Assembly: GCA_964423615.1 (NCBI GenBank)
Contig: CAYRFQ010000017.1
Location: forward strand, 54,998 to 118,997
Reading direction: 5' to 3'
DNA length: 64,000 bases
DNA from: CAYRFQ01 sp964423615
GTDB lineage: Bacteria > Planctomycetota > Planctomycetia > Gemmatales > Gemmataceae
Shown: positions 57,659 to 64,000 of the stretch, one piece after another
Numbering within the stretch: the stretch's first letter is position 1
How the letters are laid out: each line of letters starts with the position of its first letter
Notes under the pieces: model-generated
The model's database searches: none
What the model saw: only the letters and a program-made list of their open reading frames with translations
What the model was told of the DNA's origin: nothing
Translations under genes and position numbers: made by a program

Positions 57659-58255
57659 ATGCGACTTTCACTCAACAAGAATTCTCTCAAGCAACAACGC
57701 GACAATCTGAAAATGTATCGTCGCTTTTTGCCCTCGCTCGATTTGAAACGGCAACAGCTCCTCGCCGCGTTGAAAGCAAGCCGCGTCCAACTCGCTGAGG
57801 TTGAACAAGAGATCGAGAAATGCATGGTCTCTCTCGATAAGATTCTGCCGCTTCTGGGAAGTTCGACATTGGGAACGCGTGATTTATCGCAGCTGGTCCG
57901 CGTCAAAGAGGTTCTGATCGAGGAAGAAAACGTGGTTGGGGCTCGGGTCCCTATGGTGAGGAAGATTGAGTTCGAAAGGGCTAACTATTCGACTTTGGCG
58001 CTACCCTTTTGGATCGATCAGTTGGTCGACACTTTGGAACACATGGCCAGGCTCCGCGTTCAACTCCAGATTCAGAAGTTACGAGTTGACCGGTTAAATA
58101 CAGCGGCAAGGAAGATTACCCAACGAGTCAATTTGTTCGAAAAGGTCCTGATCCCGACCGCCGAAGATAACATCAAACGAATTCGCATCGCTTTGTCGGA
58201 TGAAGAGCGGTCTGCGGTCGTTCGCTCAAAGCTGGCCAAACGTAAACAACGTTGA
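57659..58255 (+). CDS. atpD: V-type ATP synthase/ATPase subunit D
   Basis: The 198-residue central-stalk (rotor shaft) subunit. It opens RLSLNKNSLKQQRDNLKMYR and continues LPSLDLKRQQLLAALKA, a long coiled coil. The C-terminal coil has RVNLFEKVLIPTAEDNIKRI and RIALSDEERSAVVRSKLAK, strongly typical of subunit D. It starts 37 bases after the B gene and is followed at 13 bases by subunit I. Confidence 0.95.
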   Translation: MRLSLNKNSLKQQRDNLKMYRRFLPSLDLKRQQLLAALKASRVQLAEVEQEIEKCMVSLDKILPLLGSSTLGTRDLSQLVRVKEVLIEEENVVGARVPMVRKIEFERANYSTLALPFWIDQLVDTLEHMARLRVQLQIQKLRVDRLNTAARKITQRVNLFEKVLIPTAEDNIKRIRIALSDEERSAVVRSKLAKRKQR

Positions 58256-58268
58256 GGATTGCGAGTCG

Positions 58269-60077
58269 ATGGCGATTGTTCCGCTCGACAAGATCACTGT
58301 TTATGGCACACTCGATCAGAAAGAGACCGTCATCGAAGGTCTCCAAAGGCTCGGGTGTCTTCACCTCGTCAACCTGGCGAAAGACCAATCTGAGGCTCCC
58401 GAGCTCATTTCGAAAGAAGCACGAGAAGCCCTCCGTTTCTTAGCGACTTGTCCGCACAAACGCCGGGCATTCAAGCATCGAGGTGAGTACAACCGCGAGG
58501 AACTCATTCAGGAAGCTCTGCAGATCAAAGAGCAGCGAGATACGTTGACGGAGCAACGGGATCACCTCCAAAAAGCAATCAGTGAGATCGAACCGTGGGG
58601 CGATTTTCACGTCCCGGCTGCTGACGAACTGAACGGACTACATCTTTGGTTCTACATCATCACACCCAATGAAATAGTTGATCTGGAAGAGTCGGATTTG
58701 ATCTGGTCGTTGGTTCGACAAGATGCCAAGTCGGCGTACGTCGTTGTGGTGAGCGCTGAAGAGCCGGAGGTTCGTTTCAAACCGTTGGAATTAGATCCAC
58801 GCTCTCTCTCGGACCTCCAGGAGCAATTAGAACAGGTCGAAGAGGAACTGGACGATCTGCACTGGAAGCGAGTGACATTGACCCGATGGCACAAACTACT
58901 TCGCAACGACCTCGACAAGGCCGATGACCGAGCTGCGCGATTGGCAGCCGCGACTGAAACATTGGACACCAACACTGTTTTTGCTTTGCAAGGCTGGGTA
59001 CCCCAGGTGGCCACATCCGATGTGCAAGATTTTGCCGAAAAGCAGGAACTCGCGTTCACGGTCGAACCGCCTGCCCAAGACGACGAACCGCCAACCCTCC
59101 TGAAGAACCCGGAACGGTTGACTGGGGGCGAGGCATGTGTGACGTTTTACATCACACCTGCGTATCGGACTTGGGACCCGAGCCAAATCGTCTTTTTTTC
59201 ATTCAGTCTATTTTTCGCCATGATTGTAGCCGACGCCGGATATGGTCTCATCATGGCTGTGATTGTACTTTTGCTATGGCGCAAACTGAGTCTGTCCCGC
59301 AGTGGGATCCGATTTCGTAATCTGTTCCTTTGCATCGTAAGTTTAACGATCGTATATGGAATCGTACTTGGGAGCTATTTCGGCATCACTCCGGACAAGA
59401 ATTCATTCCTTGCCAATCTGATGGTATGGATCAACGATAAGCCGCTGATGGCCGACGAGAATCGCAACCTTATGATGATTATCTCGATCATCGTTGGGGT
59501 GGTACATTTATCGTTGGCAAACGTGATATCGGCATACTCCAAAAGGCAATCTCCACAGGCACTTGGGCCCTTAGGCTGGGCGAGCATGATGGTTGGCGGA
59601 TTACTATTTGGACTTGGCGTGATGACGTCTCAAGAGGGGTTGAACATGGTCGGGCAGATAATGTTAGTGCTCGGCATCGCAACGGTTGTGTTGTTTAGCA
59701 GCGCACGCTCGATTGCTACGCTAAACCCGTTGACACACCTCCGCCGTTTGATTGATGGCCTGTTGAGTATAACCAACCTAACAAATGCCTTTGGGGACGT
59801 ACTCAGTTACTTGCGGCTGTTTGCTCTTGGTCTGGCAAGCGCACAACTCTCGATGACATTCAACTCTCTTGCAGGAGAGACAAGACAAATTCAGGGAATC
59901 GGGGTGTTCCTGGCACTTTTGATATTACTGGTCGGGCACGGAATCAACTTCCTCCTTGCCTTGATGAGTGGCGTGGTACACGGATTACGCCTGAACTGCA
60001 TTGAGTTTTTCAACTGGAGCTTGAAGGACGAGGGATATCCCTTCCAACCATTCACAAAGAAGTCGGAGGCGAAATGA
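58269..60077 (+). CDS. atpI: V-type ATP synthase/ATPase subunit I
   Basis: The 602-residue membrane stator subunit (homologue of eukaryotic subunit a). ATG 58269 gives MAIVPLDKITVYGTLDQKE, the family start. The N-terminal 310 residues are cytoplasmic with coiled coils (IKEQRDTLTEQRDHLQ, DLQEQLEQVEEELDDL). From about residue 315 there are seven or so helices, beginning FFSFSLFFAMIVADAGYGLI. The conserved arginine helix is in FGDVLSYLRLFALGLASAQL. It ends FNWSLKDEGYPFQPFTKKSE, typical of the family. Its stop overlaps the start of subunit K by four bases. Confidence 0.95.
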   Translation: MAIVPLDKITVYGTLDQKETVIEGLQRLGCLHLVNLAKDQSEAPELISKEAREALRFLATCPHKRRAFKHRGEYNREELIQEALQIKEQRDTLTEQRDHLQKAISEIEPWGDFHVPAADELNGLHLWFYIITPNEIVDLEESDLIWSLVRQDAKSAYVVVVSAEEPEVRFKPLELDPRSLSDLQEQLEQVEEELDDLHWKRVTLTRWHKLLRNDLDKADDRAARLAAATETLDTNTVFALQGWVPQVATSDVQDFAEKQELAFTVEPPAQDDEPPTLLKNPERLTGGEACVTFYITPAYRTWDPSQIVFFSFSLFFAMIVADAGYGLIMAVIVLLLWRKLSLSRSGIRFRNLFLCIVSLTIVYGIVLGSYFGITPDKNSFLANLMVWINDKPLMADENRNLMMIISIIVGVVHLSLANVISAYSKRQSPQALGPLGWASMMVGGLLFGLGVMTSQEGLNMVGQIMLVLGIATVVLFSSARSIATLNPLTHLRRLIDGLLSITNLTNAFGDVLSYLRLFALGLASAQLSMTFNSLAGETRQIQGIGVFLALLILLVGHGINFLLALMSGVVHGLRLNCIEFFNWSLKDEGYPFQPFTKKSEAK

Positions 60078-60523
60078 CCGATTTTTTGATCATCACGCTG
60101 GGCTGGGTCGGAATTTTTGGCCCGACGGCTTTGGGTGCTATCGGGAGCATTGTCGGGTGCGCGAGAGCCGGTCAGGCGGCTTGTGGAGCGATGATTGAAA
60201 TTGAGAGCGGCTACGGCAGACTCGTTGGGCTATCGGCTTTGCCTTCGTCGCAAATTATTTACGGTATCGTGGTAATGTTTTCCCTGAACCGGGCAGTATC
60301 GATTGAGAATAGTCCAGGGCTTTTTGGAGTGGGGATATTAGTCGGCATCGTACTGCTTCTTAGCGCCATGTTCCAGGGGATGCTCTGTGCAGCGGCGGTT
60401 AACGCCAGCAAAAGCAAACCTGAGATTTACGGACTGTCGCTCGCACCGGTCGCCATCGTCGAGGGCTTTGCGGTGTTTGCATTCATCTTTGCTTTGGTCG
60501 TCGCTGGTGGTATTCCCAGATAG
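60074..60523 (+). CDS. atpK: V-type ATP synthase/ATPase subunit K (proteolipid ring)
   Basis: A 149-residue membrane rotor subunit with two helical hairpins (four membrane helices), the duplicated V-type form. The first hairpin has LSALPSSQIIYGIVVMF with Gln in place of the carboxylate; the second has LAPVAIVEGFAVFAFIFALV with the ion-binding glutamate. The loop segment CAAAVNASKSKPEIYG has Asn where the sodium-type NtpK has a ligand Gln, so ion choice (H+ or Na+) cannot be settled. The start overlaps the subunit I stop (ATGA). Confidence 0.94.
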   Translation: MTDFLIITLGWVGIFGPTALGAIGSIVGCARAGQAACGAMIEIESGYGRLVGLSALPSSQIIYGIVVMFSLNRAVSIENSPGLFGVGILVGIVLLLSAMFQGMLCAAAVNASKSKPEIYGLSLAPVAIVEGFAVFAFIFALVVAGGIPR

Positions 60524-60550
60524 TTTTCCTCACACTCAGGAGACACAGTC

Positions 60551-61225
60551 ATGAACAATGCACAAAAGACCTCCTCCGGCGTGCAGGAGTTAATCGACCG
60601 TCTTCAAGAAGAAGGTATCACCAAAGGCCAGGAACAAGCTGACGCGTTACTCGCCGAAGCACGCAAGCAGGCGACAGAGATTCTTGAGAAGGCAAAGACC
60701 GAAGCCGAAAAGAGTGTTCGCGAAGCCGAAGATATGGCCAAGAAGACCAAGGCCAGCGGAGAAGAAGCCGTTCAGTTGGCTGGTCGGGACGCAATTTTAC
60801 ATCTCACAGAGGAACTGCGAAAAGATTTCGAGCAGAAACTTCGAAAACTGGTCGGACACACCCTGCAAGATAACGAGTTTTTAAAACAGCTAATCCTCGA
60901 AATCGCGCGTCGGGCTATGCCCGAAAACAGTGGAAGCCAGGTCGAGTTTATTCTGCCTGCGGAGGCTGTCTCGTCGGAAGAATTGGCGAAGTCTCCCGAT
61001 GAACTCCAGCACGGAACGCTCAGTCATTTTGTGTTGTCGCTTGGTGGTGAAGCCCTTCGAGATGGCCTCACCTTTCGTGTTGCCAACCACGATACTCCAG
61101 GAGTTCGGGTCCAAATTGTCGATCATGATCTTGAGATCGACCTTACTGCAGATACCCTGACACACCTAATGTTGCAGCATCTCTCGCCCAGGTTTCGTGC
61201 AATCGTAGAAGAACAAAGGGTCTAG
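60551..61225 (+). CDS. atpE: V-type ATP synthase/ATPase subunit E
   Basis: The 224-residue peripheral-stalk subunit. ATG 60551 follows CTCAGGAGACAC. The N-terminal half is a long charged helix (GVQELIDRLQEEGITKGQEQ, ADALLAEARKQATEILEKAK) for the stalk; the C-terminal half is the globular domain (FRVANHDTPGVRVQIVDHDL, HLMLQHLSPRFRAIVEEQ). This matches the chlamydial/planctomycete E type. It follows subunit K at 28 bases, a junction not usual for this operon type. Confidence 0.92.
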   Translation: MNNAQKTSSGVQELIDRLQEEGITKGQEQADALLAEARKQATEILEKAKTEAEKSVREAEDMAKKTKASGEEAVQLAGRDAILHLTEELRKDFEQKLRKLVGHTLQDNEFLKQLILEIARRAMPENSGSQVEFILPAEAVSSEELAKSPDELQHGTLSHFVLSLGGEALRDGLTFRVANHDTPGVRVQIVDHDLEIDLTADTLTHLMLQHLSPRFRAIVEEQRV

Positions 61226-61267
61226 GTCTTTCATCGCGAATTTGCCACCTAACTGTTGGACGACTCT

Positions 61268-61927
61268 GTGCACTACTACATGCTAATCGCGAGTTTGCCA
61301 CACTTACCGCCCCATTTTGACGTCGAACGGCCACCGATTACCTGGCCAAGGCTGGAGCAGCGTCTGAAGTTGCTTCGCGAACAAGATTTGGTAGTCTTCG
61401 AACGACTGGCTAACTTTCTCGCCTGGGATCGTCAACCACTGGACCGGACTGACGAAGAGGTCGTTGCGGAGTATGACAAGCTGATGTCAGTGCTTCGGAA
61501 CCGCCTGGTTATTGATATCGTCAACCATCGGATGGACGTGAGAACGATCGTGAGTGCACTCCGTCGACGCCGTGACGGCAAAGAGCCACCGATCGGTGTC
61601 GGGCGACTCGTTGAGCCTATCCGAAGAAATTGGCAGGATCCGTTTTTCCAGCTGCAGCGGAGACATCTCTGGATCGAAGAATTTGCAACTCGAATGTTGG
61701 CAGGAGAAGCAGCCGAAGCCGAACGGTTGTTGTTCGAAGTAACCTGGAAGACGTGGAGTCGGATGGCTGCGGAGGAGTTCACATTCTCGTTCGAGGCAGT
61801 CCTGCTGTATATCGCCCGCTGGGCCATTGTCGACCGGTGGACGAGTCGTGACGTCGAAAAAGGACGAGCCCGTTTCGAAGAGTTGATCGAGGAGACGCTG
61901 GGTGATCACGCAAACTTCCAAAGCTGA
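61268..61927 (+). CDS. V-type ATPase DUF2764 subunit (C/d-like)
   Basis: About 219 residues. GTG 61268 gives MHYYMLIASLPHLPPHFD, the expected opening of DUF2764 proteins; TTG 61256 is an alternative, and neither has a strong Shine-Dalgarno. ITWPRLEQRLKLLREQD and LVVFERLANFLAWDRQPLDR follow, then a helical body (FFQLQRRHLWIEEFATRMLA, SFEAVLLYIARWAIVDRWTS). In chlamydial-type operons this protein sits between E and A, as here, in the place of subunit C. The 3' end overlaps the start of subunit A by 26 bases. Confidence 0.87.
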   Translation: MHYYMLIASLPHLPPHFDVERPPITWPRLEQRLKLLREQDLVVFERLANFLAWDRQPLDRTDEEVVAEYDKLMSVLRNRLVIDIVNHRMDVRTIVSALRRRRDGKEPPIGVGRLVEPIRRNWQDPFFQLQRRHLWIEEFATRMLAGEAAEAERLLFEVTWKTWSRMAAEEFTFSFEAVLLYIARWAIVDRWTSRDVEKGRARFEELIEETLGDHANFQS

Positions 61928-63674
61928 AGCCGAAGTAACCGGAGTAGCCGGGAACATCGTGACGATCGAATCCTCAGGATCGATCATGAAGAACGAAGTG
62001 GCCTACATCTGCGTTGGTGAGGACCGCCTGAAGGCCGAAGTGCTACGCGTGCGGGGCAACACGGCAGACCTCCAAGTCTTCGAAGAGACTCAGGGGATTC
62101 AAGTCGGTGATCCAGTCGAGTTGACCAAGGTGATGCTGCCTGCGACGCTTGGTCCAGGGCTCTTGGGGACGGTCTATGATGGCCTGCAAAACCCGTTGCA
62201 CGATCTGGCCGAGCGAGACGGTTTCTTTTTGCATCGTGGCAGTGTGGTGGCGCCTTTGAAGCAGGATACGATCTGGCATTTTGAGCCAACGTGCTCTCCA
62301 GGGGATCTTTTGCAGGCTGGAGATGTCATTGGGACAGTCCCAGAGCGACGGATCATCCACAAGGTCATGGTCCCCTTCGGTCAACTCGACGATGTCGAGG
62401 TCGTTTGGGTAGCCCATGGAGAGAGGAAGGTCCACGAACCCGTTGCCCGCATTCGCTCTCGAGGTCAAGAGAGAGACCTAACGCTGCAGCAGACCTGGCC
62501 CGTTCGTCGGCCATTGCCGGCCACGTTACTGCGGAGACGATTTTCGGAACGCCAATTCCCGTCCGAACCGTTGGTCACAACGACACGGATCATCGACACA
62601 TTTTTTCCCATTGCACGTGGTGGGACGGCATGTATCCCCGGACCTTTTGGTGCAGGTAAAACAGTCCTGCAGGGACTCATCGCCCGCTACTCGTCGGTCG
62701 ACATCGTGGTTGTTGTCGCGTGCGGCGAACGGGCCGGAGAAGTGCTGGAAACGGTCACGGTCTTTTCGGAGATGGAAGATCCCCATTCCGGTGGCAAGCT
62801 GATTGATCGAACGATCATCATCTGCAACACCTCGTCGATGCCAGTGGCTGCTCGCGAGGCTTCGATTTACATGGGAATCACGCTGGGCGAATACTACCGA
62901 CAAATGGGTCTGGATGTCCTTCTGATTGCGGATTCGACGTCGCGGTGGGCGCAAGCCATGCGTGAAACATCGGGGCGACTCGAGGAGATTCCTGGGGAAG
63001 AAGCCTTTCCGGCTTATCTCGATTCGTCGGTCAAGGGGATCTACGAAAGGGCCGGTGTTCTCCAGACGAACGATGGTTCGGAAGGCAGCTTGACGATGAT
63101 CGGGACGGTATCGCCTGCTGGAGGAAACTTTGAAGAACCGGTCACGCAATCGACACTTGGGGCCGTGAAGTGTTTTCTCGGTTTGTCGGCGGACCGAGCC
63201 TACAAGCGGTTCTATCCCGCCATCGATCCGTTGTTGTCCTGGTCTCGCTACCTGGACCAGCTTCACTCGTATTTGGACAACAACCGAGACCCACGCTGGA
63301 CGGCCACAGTGAAACAAATGACGCAGTTACTCGAACAAGGGGACGCGGTGTTTCAGATGATGCAAGTGACGGGAGAGGAAGGGGTTACTCTCGAAGATTT
63401 CATTACCTACCAACAGGCCACATTTTTGGACATGGTGTACCTCCAGCAGGATGCGTTTGATGCGGTCGATGTGTCGATGTCAACACAGCGGCAGGTGGAG
63501 TCCTTTCTGTTGGTCAAGCGATTGATTGAGCGTGACCATGCATTTCAAACTAAAGAACAAGTGCGTGAGTATTTCATTCGTTTGACAGGCCTTTACAAGA
63601 ATCTCAATTACGCCCAGCGTGAATCGCAAGAATATCAGGATCTATTGAGTCAGATTGAACAGTTGGAGCCTTAG
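61902..63674 (+). CDS. atpA: V-type ATP synthase/ATPase subunit A (catalytic)
   Basis: The 590-residue catalytic subunit of the V1/A1 head. GTG 61902 is chosen, with GAGGAGAC about 10 bases upstream inside the previous gene. The N-terminal barrel (ITQTSKAEAEVTGVAGNIVT) is followed by the non-homologous insert typical of A. The P-loop is GPFGAGKTVLQ near residue 246. VVVACGERAGEVLETVTVF, NTSSMPVAAREASIYMGITL, LLIADSTSRWAQAMRETSGR (Walker B), LEEIPGEEAFPAYL and LLSWSRYLDQL are family blocks. It ends the operon; no subunit F gene and no second B gene follow. Confidence 0.97.
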   Translation: MITQTSKAEAEVTGVAGNIVTIESSGSIMKNEVAYICVGEDRLKAEVLRVRGNTADLQVFEETQGIQVGDPVELTKVMLPATLGPGLLGTVYDGLQNPLHDLAERDGFFLHRGSVVAPLKQDTIWHFEPTCSPGDLLQAGDVIGTVPERRIIHKVMVPFGQLDDVEVVWVAHGERKVHEPVARIRSRGQERDLTLQQTWPVRRPLPATLLRRRFSERQFPSEPLVTTTRIIDTFFPIARGGTACIPGPFGAGKTVLQGLIARYSSVDIVVVVACGERAGEVLETVTVFSEMEDPHSGGKLIDRTIIICNTSSMPVAAREASIYMGITLGEYYRQMGLDVLLIADSTSRWAQAMRETSGRLEEIPGEEAFPAYLDSSVKGIYERAGVLQTNDGSEGSLTMIGTVSPAGGNFEEPVTQSTLGAVKCFLGLSADRAYKRFYPAIDPLLSWSRYLDQLHSYLDNNRDPRWTATVKQMTQLLEQGDAVFQMMQVTGEEGVTLEDFITYQQATFLDMVYLQQDAFDAVDVSMSTQRQVESFLLVKRLIERDHAFQTKEQVREYFIRLTGLYKNLNYAQRESQEYQDLLSQIEQLEP

Positions 63675-64000
63675 GACGCTTCCCGTTTTGCTTTGGATAA
63701 GGGGTTCGGAAACCGCTCTGATGTTGCGAATTTTCGTGTTGGCCTTATCAGTTCGGGTTGAGTCGAACAAAAAGGTTAGAGTGGTTGACCTTCCTGTTGG
63801 GTACAGTTCGCAGTCGCTGAACTCCTGAGCCAAGTGCGCCCTTCTCGAGATCGGATTCCTCCGGAATACTTCCGGTTCCGCTGCGTTTGCCGCTTCGCTC
63901 GCTATGTTTCCCGCTTCACTCGGGTTTGGGTCCTTCTCCCCTTGTGCGGTCGGATGAATAAGAGTCGTGATTGTGTTGGTTCTTTGAGTTCCGTGGGTTC
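63675..64000. other. Region downstream of V-ATPase operon
   Basis: No gene. About 100 bases of plain sequence precede a copy of the dispersed repeat that runs off the end of the window. Confidence 0.6.
63776..64000 (+). repeat. Dispersed repeat, copy B (cut by window end)
   Basis: Shares with copy A (15181) the blocks TTGGGTACAGTTCGCAGTC, CTTCTCGAGATCGGATTCCT, CCGCTTCGCTCGCTATG, GGTCGGATGAATAAGAGT and TTTGAGTTCCGTGGGTTC, in the same order and spacing. This makes it a repeat family and not chance similarity. Confidence 0.85.

Overview
This is a 64 kb draft-scaffold segment (one 100-base run of N at 24336-24435) from a bacterium that looks like a planctomycete of the Gemmata type. The evidence is protein content: a SUMF1-like protein carrying an N-terminal TIGR02996 domain, a second degenerate TIGR02996 gene, two tandem proteins ending in the 'HCR...HVRGCWVVE' tail I associate with Gemmata-type genomes, a Cys-type sulfatase, a membrane Ser/Thr kinase, two ECF sigma/anti-sigma pairs, a permuted V-type ATPase operon without F, and dispersed repeats of about 200 bases. 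The GC content looks moderate by eye (not computed), lower than in well-known Gemmata species. Genus cannot be given.

Layout. 1-6.2 kb: 5'-truncated der, a small membrane protein, tRNA-His, an ECF sigma/anti-sigma pair and a HAD phosphatase. 6.3-7.9 kb: an Rpn-family nuclease gene followed by a tandem copy of its own C-terminal tail. 8.1-11.2 kb: SUMF1-like protein, HAD protein, sulfatase. 11.4-14.9 kb: two overlapping P-loop ATPase genes behind a promoter framed by two perfect palindromes; the first gene has one in-frame TAG. 15.7-19.0 kb: DUF2339 and DUF3999 pair. 19.0-22.7 kb: two tandem paralogues, then a pdxA / small orphan / histidine phosphatase operon. 22.8-25.2 kb: SGNH hydrolase with a secretin-type N domain at its C-terminus, then a second Rpn gene, again with a free-standing tail copy, interrupted by the assembly gap. 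25.4-29.7 kb: thrS, HU, methyltransferase. 29.8-34.7 kb: a membrane-anchored protein of about 1600 residues with a caspase-like domain that has lost both catalytic residues. 34.7-36.8 kb: a gene-poor stretch holding only csrA. 36.8-46.4 kb: radical SAM protein, tRNA-Phe, desaturase, protein kinase, TIGR02996 remnant, acyl-CoA dehydrogenase, ECF sigma/ZAS anti-sigma pair. 46.5-47.6 kb: a thioredoxin-fold protein with an in-frame TGA at the redox motif. 48.1-53.3 kb: a D-2-hydroxyacid dehydrogenase / pyruvate kinase / glycogen phosphorylase operon. 54.0-55.8 kb: overlapping HAD phosphatase and glycerol-1-phosphate dehydrogenase genes. 56.3-63.7 kb: V-ATPase operon in the order B-D-I-K-E-(DUF2764)-A.

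Most notable points: (1) the TGA-containing redoxin, followed at the right distance by a SECIS-like stem-loop, a candidate selenoprotein; (2) two unrelated Rpn nuclease genes in one window, each with its C-terminal tail duplicated as a separate small gene that has its own ribosome binding site, which fits stand-alone versions of the intragenic Rpn antitoxin; (3) the ATPase pair behind a promoter that looks repressor-controlled; (4) the pseudo-caspase surface protein; (5) the circularly permuted V-ATPase operon.
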